This document shows, in pieces, positions 24,069 to 32,011 of a stretch of 43,182 nucleotides of DNA. The position numbers and the translations under genes are program-made. Within the stretch, counting starts at the first letter, position 1. Each line of letters starts with the position of its first letter. The notes beneath the pieces are model-generated. The model did not search any database and was not told where the DNA came from. It worked only from the letters and a program-made list of their open reading frames with translations. This DNA comes from JBKBIP01 sp046297495 (GTDB taxonomy: Bacteria > Planctomycetota > Planctomycetia > Gemmatales > Gemmataceae), in assembly GCA_046297495.1 (NCBI GenBank), contig JBKBIP010000038.1, positions 1 to 43,182 on the forward strand, written 5' to 3'.

Positions 24069-25151
24069 ATGGAAAACCTGATTGGACAACCCGTTGACGC
24101 TCTGGACACCCCACAACTGTTGCTGGACCTGGACATCGTGGACGCGAACTTGCGGCGCATGTTCTCAGCTTGCCGGGAACGGGGCGTGGCGACGCGCGTG
24201 CATTTCAAGTCACTCAAATGCGCCGGGCTGGCGCGCTACATCGCCGAGCGTGGCGCCAATGGTTTTCTCTGCGCCAAGCTCAACGAGGCGGAGGTGCTGG
24301 CGGAGGCGGGACTGGGGGATATTTTCATCGCCAATCAAATCGTCGGGTCGGCCAAGCTGCGCCGGTTGGTGGAACTCGCCCGGCGGGCCGACGTGCGCGT
24401 GTGCGTCGATGATGCCGACAACATTCGGGACATGGCCCAAGCCGCCCAAGCCGCCGGTGTCACCCTCGGCGTGCTGGTCGAAGTGGACATCGGCATGAAT
24501 CGCTGCGGCGTCGAGCCGGGGGAGCCGGCCTTGCGCCTGGCTCGGCTGGTTCACGAAGCGCAAGGGCTGCGGTTCCTGGGGTTGCAAGGATATGATGGTC
24601 ATTTGCAGCTGATCGCCGACGCCGCCGAACGCCGCACACGCTGCTGGCAAGGGCTGGAACAGCTCGTCGGCACGCGCCGGTTGATCGAACAAGCCGGCAT
24701 TCCGGTCGAAGTGGTCACGGGCGCCGGTACGGGGACTTGGGAGTTCGTCTCTTCGTTCCCCGGCATGACGGAGATTCAACCCGGTTCTTTCGTCTTGATG
24801 GATTGCGCCTATCACGCCGTCCGCCCGGAGTTTGGCTGCTCGTTGTCCATTCTTGCCACGGTGATCAGCAAACGCCCTGGCCGTTACATCCTCGACGCGG
24901 GCAGCAAAGCCATCTCCAAGGACTTCGGCATGCCCATCGTGAAGGGATACCCCGACGACCAAATTCAGCGGCTCTCCGAGGAACACGCCAACGTTGCCAG
25001 TAGTGACGCCAATGTGCGTATTGGTCAGCACCGGGAAGTCATCCCCGCCCACTGCTGCGCCACCATGAACCTGCACCGCGTCTGCATCGCCACCCGCCAA
25101 GGGAAAGTCGAAGCAGTTTGGCCGATTGAAGCGAGCGGGAGATACGATTGA
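24069..25151 (+). CDS. D-threonine aldolase-like PLP enzyme (DSD1 family)
   Basis: A 360-residue fold-type III PLP enzyme with an alanine-racemase-like barrel. The cofactor lysine is K47 in RVHFKSLK, where relatives read RPHxKTHK. The metal site of this family is H328 and C330 in IPAHCCATMN. The segments DTPQLLLDLDIVDANLRRM and EFGCSLSILATVISKRPGRY also fit. Relatives include D-threonine aldolase and D-serine dehydratase, and sequence alone does not settle which reaction occurs. GAGG eight bases before the ATG at 24069 supports the start. It is divergent from the PSCyt1 gene and ends two bases before a palindrome. Confidence 0.87.
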   Translation: MENLIGQPVDALDTPQLLLDLDIVDANLRRMFSACRERGVATRVHFKSLKCAGLARYIAERGANGFLCAKLNEAEVLAEAGLGDIFIANQIVGSAKLRRLVELARRADVRVCVDDADNIRDMAQAAQAAGVTLGVLVEVDIGMNRCGVEPGEPALRLARLVHEAQGLRFLGLQGYDGHLQLIADAAERRTRCWQGLEQLVGTRRLIEQAGIPVEVVTGAGTGTWEFVSSFPGMTEIQPGSFVLMDCAYHAVRPEFGCSLSILATVISKRPGRYILDAGSKAISKDFGMPIVKGYPDDQIQRLSEEHANVASSDANVRIGQHREVIPAHCCATMNLHRVCIATRQGKVEAVWPIEASGRYD

Positions 25152-25152
25152 A

Positions 25153-25245
25153 CGGCGAGCGGGGCGTTTAGGAAACGATCCCCAAAGGCGACCAGGAACC
25201 GTCAGCCTTGGCCCTCACCGCAAGGCTTACGCCCTCCGCTCGCCG
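25153..25245. repeat. GGCGAGCGG-type palindrome at a convergent junction
   Basis: CGGCGAGCGG (25153-25162) is inverted as CCGCTCGCCG (25236-25245). The interior has GTCAGCCTTG and AAGGCTTACG. It fills the space between two convergent genes. A second member with the same outer arms and the same GTCAGCCTT interior lies at 35376-35441. Confidence 0.65.
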
Positions 25246-25255
25246 GTCAACGCTT

Positions 25256-27100
25256 TCAATTTCCTTGGACACTTTCCAGCCGCACCTGGACCACGGCATA
25301 GACCAGAAACTTCGGCACGATGAATCGTAATCGCCCTTCGGTGACTTCATATTTCAGGTCGATGGGTTTATCCTCCTCGGGAATCAAGACCTGAACCCCC
25401 TGGACGCGACAGCCCTTCGGCAGCACCACATCAGCGGCCACGCGCTCGACGGCAATTGGCTTCTCCTCGGCGATGCCGCGTCCCGGACTGCGTTTTTTCT
25501 CCGGCTCCACGCGGTTGTAATTAACGAAGTGCAAGGTCAGGTCGTCCCCCTGACGCGGCCGGCTGGCGGAGACGCGCACGGTGGCGGGCGCGTCGAAGCG
25601 GCTGAACTGGCCTGGGTCTGTGGGTGGCGGCGGTACCGTCACGCGCTCGACATGGCGGTAGCGGGCCAATAATGCCGGCGTGGCGATGTCATCGGGAAGC
25701 ACATCGAAGAGCAGGTGCCGGTTGAGCAGGTCGATACCGCGCTTCTTGAACTCCGCCACGGCGGCCACGTCGCCGCGATGTACCTGGCCGCGGGGATAGA
25801 GCAGCACGGCCTCGGCATGGGAGCGATTGCCCCGATACAGCGCGTCATGGCGTTCGAGGAACCGATAATAGCGGACGATTTCCCGGCGCGCTTCGGGGTC
25901 GCGGAAGCGCGTGTAAAACCCCATCGGCGCGCCGCCGTTGGCCGCCAGCTCGGCGATGGCTACGCGAATCCGGGTCGATTCATATTTACCTAGTGTAAAT
26001 GGCTTATCATCGAAAGCCCCTCGGATGTAGCGGGCTTGCAACGTCCCTTCCCCCAGATACCCCTCCGCCAAATCGGTGAAACAGGCGCTGGCCCCGGTGC
26101 TGTACCACAGATAATCCTCATCTCGTCCCCACAACTCCGCGGGTAACAAGCAACGCTCGTCGCCGTTGATTTGCGAGAAATAGCCCAAGTGATTCCATTG
26201 AGCCACGATCAAGTCCGGTTTGAGAGATCGGCCATACTGAACGAAAACCTCATCGAAACATGCCTTGGTGCTGATCTGCGAGAAACGCAGCATCTCGCGC
26301 CGCAACGGGCTGGACTCCTTGGGATCGTGCCAGCCGATGATTTCGGGGAAGACGTGTTGGTCGAGGTTTTGGATGTCAAATTGCTGTCGTAGTTCGGCGG
26401 CGGTGAAGCGACCGGCGAGATACTGACGAAACGCTTGCTGGCAGTGCGGGCAGCGGCAATTATGGCGATAGAAATAATTGATGATGAAGCCGTCCACGCC
26501 GCGGCGAATGCCAGCCTTGGCCCACGCCTTAAGCACCGCGCGCCAGTGCGGGTTATTTTGGCATCCCCAATACTCCTTCATCTTGCCAATGCTGTAGCTA
26601 TTATTGACCAGCGGTTTTCCCTCCAGGTCTCGTTCCAGCAGCAACAGCGGGTCGGCCACGGGCTTTGGTCCCAGCTCTTTCTCGTCCCACAAATCGCGGT
26701 AAAACTTGAAGAAACCGCGCGGCCCATCGGGACTATCGGGATCGCCGACCAGGAACATGATGTTGAAATGTCCCACGACCTTGACATCCTGGCGGTGCAG
26801 TTCCTTGTTCAAATCCTCGAACCATTGTCCACACTCTGTCAGCCCTTGAACGGGAAAGTGGGCCGGGTAGCCCTTGCCGAACGGCGTGTGGGCCAGGCTC
26901 CAAAAATGAGCACCATAAAAGCCGACCTGGACGAGATCGGGCCGAGCCGCGCGGATGAACGGCAGATACTCCTCGTGGCCGTAATCCGACCAATGCGCCA
27001 CCATGCGCGTGAACTCCAACCGGGAACGCGGTTCGTCCGCGCTTAGATAGGTCCCCAAACTGAGCCAAAACAACAATCCCAGGAATAATCGCTGTCGCAT
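25256..27100 (-). CDS. secreted glycoside-hydrolase-like protein
   Basis: A 614-residue exported protein (signal peptide about 1-21). The body looks like a TIM-barrel glycosidase: YLPFIRAARPDLVQVGFYGA, VDGFIINYFYRHNCRCPHC and PDLIVAQWNHLGYF read like successive barrel strands. The C-terminal 150 residues are beta-rich, as in beta-galactosidase-type C-terminal domains. The cysteines in NCRCPHCQQAF could bind a metal, a feature of some putative glycosidases in planctomycetes. GAGG six bases before the ATG at 27100 fixes the start. I cannot assign a numbered GH family or a substrate. It is divergent from the UbiB gene and convergent with the aldolase gene. Confidence 0.65.
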   Translation of the reverse strand: MRQRLFLGLLFWLSLGTYLSADEPRSRLEFTRMVAHWSDYGHEEYLPFIRAARPDLVQVGFYGAHFWSLAHTPFGKGYPAHFPVQGLTECGQWFEDLNKELHRQDVKVVGHFNIMFLVGDPDSPDGPRGFFKFYRDLWDEKELGPKPVADPLLLLERDLEGKPLVNNSYSIGKMKEYWGCQNNPHWRAVLKAWAKAGIRRGVDGFIINYFYRHNCRCPHCQQAFRQYLAGRFTAAELRQQFDIQNLDQHVFPEIIGWHDPKESSPLRREMLRFSQISTKACFDEVFVQYGRSLKPDLIVAQWNHLGYFSQINGDERCLLPAELWGRDEDYLWYSTGASACFTDLAEGYLGEGTLQARYIRGAFDDKPFTLGKYESTRIRVAIAELAANGGAPMGFYTRFRDPEARREIVRYYRFLERHDALYRGNRSHAEAVLLYPRGQVHRGDVAAVAEFKKRGIDLLNRHLLFDVLPDDIATPALLARYRHVERVTVPPPPTDPGQFSRFDAPATVRVSASRPRQGDDLTLHFVNYNRVEPEKKRSPGRGIAEEKPIAVERVAADVVLPKGCRVQGVQVLIPEEDKPIDLKYEVTEGRLRFIVPKFLVYAVVQVRLESVQGN

Positions 27101-27202
27101 GATAGTCCTCGTTGGTTCGGCCGATATTCTCGTACCATAATCCGTCATCGTGTTCTTGTCCAGTTGGTGCCAGCACCGTATCCACCTTGGAACGACAAGC
27201 TA

Positions 27203-27246
27203 GATTCATCGGTTCGCGCTCGCGGACTGGCGCGAAGCGATGAATC
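27203..27246. repeat. ATTCATCGGTTCGCGC-type palindrome, copy 1
   Basis: GATTCATCGGTTCGCGC (27203-27219) is inverted as GCGCGAAGCGATGAATC (27230-27246), matching at 15 of 17 positions, with a 10-base loop. The left arm recurs exactly at 40133-40149. It lies in the 284-base divergent gap before ubiB. Confidence 0.65.
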
Positions 27247-27384
27247 CGCCCCCCTCGCCGCCAACGGCTGGCCTCACGATGCACCTCTTGGCAAACCATT
27301 CTATAATACTCGCAGGTCGTCGGGCTGGCAGACAACGGAAAGACATTCAAATATCAGCCCACTCAAGCCACGGAGCCGCGCGCG

Positions 27385-29058
27385 ATGAAATTATCCTCCA
27401 TTCCTCAGCTGGCCCGCAACGCGAATCGCTGGGGGGAGATTCTCACCATTTTGAGCAAATATGGGCTGGCGGATTGGGCCACGCGCTTGCACATTCCGTT
27501 TGCCCGGACGCTGTTCAAGAGTTCCGAAGGGCCGGCCCTGGGTGATTTGAATTGGGAGACGCGCGTCCGCTTGGTGTTGAGCGATTTGGGGACGACCTTC
27601 ATCAAACTGGGACAAGTGCTGAGCACGCGCTCTGACATCGTGGGGCCAGCGCTGGCCCTGGAATTGACCAAGCTGCAAACCGCCGCCCCCGCCGATCCCC
27701 CTGACGTGGTGCGCGAGACCATCGAACGCGAGCTGAAACGTCCCATTGCCGAGCTGTTCGCCGAGTTCGAGGAGAAACCCATCGCCTCGGCTTCCATCGG
27801 CCAAGTGCATCGCGCCCGCTTGCATGATGGGCAATGGGTCGTCTTAAAAGTGCAGCACGCCAACATTGTCCTGCGCATCCGAACCGATTTGGATATTCTC
27901 GTCGGCTTGGCGGAATTGGCCGAGGAGTACATCCCGGAGCTAAAACGCTATCGGCCCCGCGCCGTGGCCCAAGAGTTTCAACGCATGCTTCTCCGCGAAT
28001 TGGATTTTCACAGAGAACAGCGCAACTTGCAGCAGTTCGCCGCCAATTTCACCGGCGATGACACAGTGCGATTTCCGACGCCGTTTCCGGAGCTGACGAC
28101 GGCCCGCGTGCTGACGATGGAAATGCTCGAAGGGACGAAACTGGCGGAGACCGACCGTCTGCGCCGCGCGGGAGTGGACCTGGAGGACATCGCGCGGCGG
28201 GGGGGGCAGTTATATCTGGACATGGTTTTCCGCGATGGCTTTTACCATGCCGACCCTCATCCCGGTAATCTGCTAATCCTCGAAGATGGCGCCATCGGCA
28301 TGCTCGATTGTGGCATGGTAGGCCGACTCGATGAGCACATGCGCGAGCAGATCGAAATGATGTTGATGGCCATTGCCCAGCGTGATCCGGTGCAGCTCAC
28401 GAGCATCATCACGCGCATCGGCTCGGTGCCGCCGCGCCTCGACCGGGCGGGTCTCAACGCCGACATTACCGACTTTTTGTTTTATTACAGCGCCCAACCG
28501 CTCGATCAGCTCGACCTGGGAGCGGCTCTGACCGAGATGATGGAAATTGTCCGCCGCTATCAAATCGTGTTGCCGGCCCCGATTGCCATGCTCATCAAGG
28601 TGCTGGTGATGTTGGAAGGAACCTCTCGGCTGCTCAATCCGACATTCAGCTTGGGGCAGATCATCCAATCGTATCGCCGCAAGCTGATGCTGCGGCATCT
28701 CAACCCCATGCGCCGCCTCAGAAGGTTTCAGCGCTTTCTCAACGAGGTTATGTACTTGGGAGAAGTGGTGCCGCGCGGCTTGCTGGACATCGTCGAGCAA
28801 ATTCAGTCCGGCAGTTTCGACATTCATTTGGAACATCGCAACCTGGAACCCTCGGTCAACCGCTTGGTGTTCGGCATGATCACCAGCGCCTTGTTCCTTG
28901 GCTCGTCGTGGTTGTGGAGCAACCAGGTGCCGCCGCTCCTTTTTGGTATTCCCGTCTTCGGTGCGGCCGGCTGCATGTTGAGCCTGTTCCTGGGCCTGCG
29001 CTTACTGTGGGCCATCAAGAAATCGGGGCACCTGGACCGGCCCAAGGTGGAGGAGTGA
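27385..29058 (+). CDS. ABC1/UbiB family atypical kinase
   Basis: A 557-residue member of the ABC1/ADCK/UbiB kinase-like family, which supports isoprenoid-lipid (quinone) metabolism, probably by ATPase activity. Motifs: the KxGQ signature FIKLGQVLSTRSD (about 73-85), the Ala-rich loop in PIASASIGQVHRA, VLKVQH with the lysine of the ATP site, the catalytic segment FYHADPHPGN and the metal-binding LDCG in place of DFG. Two hydrophobic helices near the C-terminus anchor it in the membrane. GGAG nine bases before the ATG supports the start. No quinone-synthesis genes adjoin it. Confidence 0.92.
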   Translation: MKLSSIPQLARNANRWGEILTILSKYGLADWATRLHIPFARTLFKSSEGPALGDLNWETRVRLVLSDLGTTFIKLGQVLSTRSDIVGPALALELTKLQTAAPADPPDVVRETIERELKRPIAELFAEFEEKPIASASIGQVHRARLHDGQWVVLKVQHANIVLRIRTDLDILVGLAELAEEYIPELKRYRPRAVAQEFQRMLLRELDFHREQRNLQQFAANFTGDDTVRFPTPFPELTTARVLTMEMLEGTKLAETDRLRRAGVDLEDIARRGGQLYLDMVFRDGFYHADPHPGNLLILEDGAIGMLDCGMVGRLDEHMREQIEMMLMAIAQRDPVQLTSIITRIGSVPPRLDRAGLNADITDFLFYYSAQPLDQLDLGAALTEMMEIVRRYQIVLPAPIAMLIKVLVMLEGTSRLLNPTFSLGQIIQSYRRKLMLRHLNPMRRLRRFQRFLNEVMYLGEVVPRGLLDIVEQIQSGSFDIHLEHRNLEPSVNRLVFGMITSALFLGSSWLWSNQVPPLLFGIPVFGAAGCMLSLFLGLRLLWAIKKSGHLDRPKVEE

Positions 29059-29140
29059 AGCGGTTACGGCGCTTGGGTGTCTTTCGGTGGTGAAGCGCAA
29101 GTTCAGCAATCCAATATGTTTTTCCGGGAAGACGCTTCTG

Positions 29141-29210
29141 GCCCTGTACGGGCTAAACAGGGCACACCACACCAGAGGGACCAAGGCGGACCGTCCCTTC
29201 TTCTCCGCCT
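29141..29210. terminator. hairpins between convergent ubiB-like and DUF2294 genes
   Basis: GCCCTGT (29141-29147) pairs with ACAGGGC (29157-29163), and AGGCGGA (29184-29190) pairs with TCCGCCT (29204-29210). Neither has a long T-tract, so Rho-dependent or weak termination is more likely. Confidence 0.35.
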
Positions 29211-29213
29211 GCT

Positions 29214-29603
29214 TCAGAAGGTCTTGCTTTTTTTGGTTTCCCGGAACGGAGGCGGCTCGCTGAGGGTGAAGAGCACGATTTCCTCGCCGGTCACGGTACT
29301 GATGTCATGGTGGAGGCTCAACACCTTGGCGCCGATGGTTTCCTGGATCATCGTCTCCATGACTGGCCGTGCCGCCTCGATCAGGTGCGTTCGGACTTGT
29401 TTGAGCAGCTCCCGTCCTTTCTCGGCGGAGAGAGACTTTAACAGCTGCTGCTCGGCCGCTGTCAGGACGCCGTGAAGGCGGACCACGAGTAGGTCGCCGA
29501 TCAGATGGGTGTGAATGTCCTTGGGCCCCCGGCCCATGTATTCCCGTTCAAAGCGCACCATTCCTTCGCAGATGGCGGCTTCGATTTCCCCCAGCGTCTT
29601 CAT
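29214..29603 (-). CDS. DUF2294 family protein, copy A
   Basis: About 129 residues from the ATG at 29603. The sequence fits DUF2294: MKTLGEIEAAICEGMVRFER, EYMGRGPKDIHTHLIGDLLV, VRLHGVLTAAEQQLL and TGEEIVLFTL near the end. The frame is open up to 29756 and two further ATG codons exist, but the upstream residues are not family-like and no ribosome site is convincing. The function of the family is unknown. A second, more divergent member is encoded at 31325-31744, and the two face away from each other around a structured intergenic region. Confidence 0.8.
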   Translation of the reverse strand: MKTLGEIEAAICEGMVRFEREYMGRGPKDIHTHLIGDLLVVRLHGVLTAAEQQLLKSLSAEKGRELLKQVRTHLIEAARPVMETMIQETIGAKVLSLHHDISTVTGEEIVLFTLSEPPPFRETKKSKTF

Positions 29604-29864
29604 GGCGCTCTCGGCCGTTTCTGCAGTTTCGGGTTGGATGTCCACACAGGCGCCGAGCCGGTAAAACTCATGGTTTCCGGCCACTCCTAAACTCATGATA
29701 CCGGGCGCGGGACGAAAGTCCATTTGCTTTTTTCCCGCGTGGGTCGGAAAAACCATTTTATTGGTAGGTACGTTTATCCGATAATCGGAACCTTCCTTTC
29801 GTCATGCCGTTGACGTTACACTAACTAGAACAAATGGCCCCTACGTCATGTCATGACCCCCATG

Positions 29865-29901
29865 GGGTTGCACAAAGGAAGGTTGCATCCTGGTGCAACC
29901 C
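29865..29901 (+). promoter_or_regulatory. mutually exclusive hairpins
   Basis: GTGCAACCC (29893-29901) can pair with GGGTTGCAC (29865-29873, 9 bp perfect) or, through TGCAACC, with GGTTGCA (29881-29887, 7 bp, 6-base loop). The two pairings exclude each other, as in a switch, or reflect a duplicated repeat. Confidence 0.35.
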
Positions 29902-30079
29902 TTTCGGGTTAGACATTTTCGTGCCACTAAGTTCATGACGCTCCTTTCTTTCCTTGTTCCACCTATAATTGAGACACTCACTTTGTCACCTTGTTCAGTG
30001 GGTGCTGACAAAAGTAATTGTAAGCGGTTGGGAAAACGATTCCTAACTAACTATTTGTCAGAAAAATCGTGGAATCCCG

Positions 30080-30107
30080 TTGTTTTCTTAATCCGATGTC
30101 ATATGAT
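30080..30107 (+). promoter_or_regulatory. candidate sigma70 promoter of the desaturase leader
   Basis: TTGTTT (30080-30085) and TATGAT (30102-30107) with a 16-base spacer. Transcription would start near 30114 and first produce the structured leader. Confidence 0.5.
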
Positions 30108-30113
30108 AAAACC

Positions 30114-30282
30114 AGAGGGAAGCGCGATGTGAAGATTTCAACAGCTTCCGCTAATAGTAAATTTCGATTGAAGTCGTCGGATGACTAGCTGAAGGACAAC
30201 CCGGCAGCGCCGGGGGGGCCGTCAATGAGTAAGCCGGCGTGGTTGAACACCTGTGGGTGTTTGGCCACGCCGGCTTTTTTTT
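30114..30282 (+). ncRNA. candidate leader or small RNA ending in an intrinsic terminator
   Basis: About 170 bases between the promoter at 30080-30107 and the terminator. Visible stems are GGAAGC/GCTTCC (30118-30123, 30144-30149) enclosing a TGAA/TTCA mini-stem, and CCCGGC-AGC-GCCGGG (30200-30214). It could be an independent small RNA or an attenuated leader of the desaturase operon. It does not match a riboswitch class I can name. Confidence 0.45.
30231..30282 (+). terminator. strong intrinsic terminator before the desaturase
   Basis: GCCGGCGTGG (30233-30242) pairs with CCACGCCGGC (30265-30274), with an inner stem AACACC/GGTGTT (30246-30251, 30256-30261). Eight T follow directly (30275-30282). 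It lies 98 bases before the desaturase start. Confidence 0.85.
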
Positions 30283-30380
30283 AACCTTGGCGGCGCGGTC
30301 CTCACCCTAAAGGCTGGTTTATCGTAGTGCTCCGTTAACAATCACTTAGCGCGTTGTTCCCTGTCAAAAAGGAGTATTCC

Positions 30381-31319
30381 ATGACTGTCTCCACATCACA
30401 TATTGAAATGCCCTCCCGAGAACCCGCCGGTCAGCGAGCTCCCTTGGGCGCGTTTGTGGTAAACCTCCTGGGCGTTGTCGTGCCGTTTCTCGGCCTCGTG
30501 GCCGCTGTCGTTCTTCTGTGGGGGCGGGGCTTCAGTTGGGTCGATCTGGGACTGCTGCTAGGCATGTACATCCTGACGGCCGTGGGGATCACCGTGGGTT
30601 TCCACCGCCTGTTCGCGCACCACTCCTTTGAGACCAACCGCGTAGTTCAGTTCCTCCTTGGAATACTCGGTTCCATGGCGATCGAGGGACCCCTGTTGAA
30701 ATGGGTCGCCATGCACCGGCGCCATCATCAGTACAGCGACCAACCCGACGACCCGCACTCACCGCATTACCAAGGACACAAAGTTCTCGGCGTGTTGCGC
30801 GGTCTTTGGCATGCCCATATCGGTTGGATCCTCGAGCCAGACCCGCCGAACCTGTCGCACTATGTCAAGGATCTGCGTCAGAGTAGCATGCTGCGAACCG
30901 TGAGCGCCCTGTTTCCCGTGTGGCTGACTATCAGTCTGCTGATCCCCACCGTGTTAGGCGGCCTGCTTACCGGAAGCTGGATGGGGGCGTTGTTCGGGCT
31001 GTTGTGGGGGGGCTTGGCCCGTGTCTGTTTGGTCCATCATGTGACTTGGAGCGTCAACTCGGTTTGTCACCTGTGGGGAAGCCAGCCGTTTCCGAGTCAC
31101 GACCACAGCCGAAACAATTTTCTCTTCGGCGTCCTGGCGCTGGGGGAAGGATGGCATAACAACCACCATGCCTTTTCGACTTCGGCTCGACACGGCTTGC
31201 GCTGGTGGCAGATGGACGTGGCGTATTGGATCATTTGCATCTTGGCCGTGCTTGGACTCGCCTGGAACGTCAAGGTACCAGCGCGACGGATGATAAATTC
31301 AAGACATATGACAAGGTGA
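30381..31319 (+). CDS. acyl-CoA/acyl-lipid delta-9-type fatty acid desaturase
   Basis: A 312-residue membrane di-iron desaturase that introduces a cis double bond into saturated acyl chains. The three histidine boxes are complete: HRLFAH (75-80), HRRHH (112-116) and HNNHH (259-263), with the typical GEGWHNNHHAF context. Hydrophobic pairs lie at about 22-47 and 55-72 and again at 178-215 and 280-300. AAGGAG six bases before the ATG at 30381 fixes the start. It opens a same-strand run of envelope-related genes, and the next start codon is five bases after its stop. The leader with a strong terminator suggests conditional expression, for example in cold or membrane stress. Confidence 0.93.
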   Translation: MTVSTSHIEMPSREPAGQRAPLGAFVVNLLGVVVPFLGLVAAVVLLWGRGFSWVDLGLLLGMYILTAVGITVGFHRLFAHHSFETNRVVQFLLGILGSMAIEGPLLKWVAMHRRHHQYSDQPDDPHSPHYQGHKVLGVLRGLWHAHIGWILEPDPPNLSHYVKDLRQSSMLRTVSALFPVWLTISLLIPTVLGGLLTGSWMGALFGLLWGGLARVCLVHHVTWSVNSVCHLWGSQPFPSHDHSRNNFLFGVLALGEGWHNNHHAFSTSARHGLRWWQMDVAYWIICILAVLGLAWNVKVPARRMINSRHMTR

Positions 31320-31324
31320 CACCG

Positions 31325-31744
31325 ATGAACAAATCCCAATCAACCATGGCCCAACAGATCGCCCAGGCGGCCATCGCTTTTGAACAGCGGCGCACGGGTA
31401 ACCACGTGCCGAAGTCGGTGACCGTGGTCCTGAGCGAGGGCACCCTGGTGATCACGCTGCACGAGGCCCTGTCGCCGGCCGAGAAGGTTCTGGCCCAGAC
31501 CCCGGGCGGTGCCGCCCAAGTACAGGCGTTTCATCGGCAGCTATTCGCTAGCAACTCCGAGTCGCTGAGGCAGGAGATCAAGCGGATCACCGGCATGGAA
31601 GTGCACGAGGGGATCGCGGAAGTCGAACCGGGCACTGGGGCGATTGTCCATGCCTTCACGACCGGGAACGTGGTCCAGGTGTTCCAGCTTGTCGGTAGCG
31701 TTCCCACGGAAACCTGGAGTGGGAATAGACCAGGCAATCAGTGA
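31325..31744 (+). CDS. DUF2294-like protein, copy B
   Basis: A 139-residue protein. Its middle (VPKSVTVVLSEGTLVITLHE, ALSPAEKVLAQ) aligns by eye with the core of DUF2294 and with copy A at 29214-29603 (RGPKDIHTHLIGDLLVVRLH, GVLTAAEQQLL). The helix with conserved charged residues before the final strands is also shared. AAGGTG lies upstream of the ATG, which is only five bases after the desaturase stop, so the two are almost certainly co-translated from one mRNA. Family function is unknown; the context suggests membrane or stress physiology. Confidence 0.75.
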   Translation: MNKSQSTMAQQIAQAAIAFEQRRTGNHVPKSVTVVLSEGTLVITLHEALSPAEKVLAQTPGGAAQVQAFHRQLFASNSESLRQEIKRITGMEVHEGIAEVEPGTGAIVHAFTTGNVVQVFQLVGSVPTETWSGNRPGNQ

Positions 31745-31822
31745 TCCGCGGAAAACCGGCCTCTGCACAGTGCACGAGGCTGACATCTGTTTCGTGTGGC
31801 TCTTTTCTTAGGAGACTGTCCT

Positions 31823-31999
31823 ATGTCCATCGGCTTCGTTTTCTGGCTTCTGATGATCTTGTGGCTGCTGTTCGGGCTCTACTGGAACCGCACTGACCTT
31901 CGGGGGGGCAACTACGGCCTTGTGGGAGGCAACTTGATGCTGTTCGTCGTGCTTTTCCTCCTAGGGTGGAAGGTGTTCGGCTTTCCCATTCATGGCTAA
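31823..31999 (+). CDS. 58-aa two-helix membrane protein
   Basis: A very small hydrophobic protein with helices at about 5-20 (FVFWLLMILWLLFGLYW) and 36-52 (LMLFVVLFLLGWKVFGF), joined by a polar loop RTDLRGGNYGL. GGAG eight bases before the ATG at 31823 supports translation. I know no named family. It lies in the same run as DUF3309 and GlsB/YeaQ mini-membrane proteins. Confidence 0.7.
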   Translation: MSIGFVFWLLMILWLLFGLYWNRTDLRGGNYGLVGGNLMLFVVLFLLGWKVFGFPIHG

Positions 32000-32011
32000 C
32001 ACAGGGCCTTG

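Larger units (their letters stand above)
29604..30380. other. 777-base divergent regulatory region
   Basis: I see no convincing gene here. From left to right it holds overlapping dyads TTATCCGATAA / CCGATAATCGG (29774-29788), a set of competing hairpins (29865-29901), a TTGTCA...TGACAA inverted repeat near 29983-30011, a sigma70-like promoter (30080-30107), a stem-loop-rich segment and a strong terminator (30231-30282). The last 98 bases lead to the desaturase ribosome site. The region is much more AT-rich than its surroundings, as expected for a promoter-dense control region. Confidence 0.6.

Noticed and set aside
27385..29058. Eukaryotic-type Ser/Thr protein kinase that could partner the PP2C phosphatase
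   Set aside because: KxGQ, the Ala-rich loop and the LDCG segment identify the UbiB/ABC1 family, which does not act as a Hanks-type protein kinase.
29893..30132. A 79-codon plus-strand frame in the divergent control region
   Set aside because: It overlaps the promoter, has no ribosome site and its composition is that of non-coding AT-rich DNA.
30114..30282. Assignment of the desaturase leader to a known riboswitch class
   Set aside because: I compared it from memory with fluoride, SAM, TPP, cobalamin, c-di-GMP and THF consensus features and found no convincing core, so it is left as an unnamed leader.
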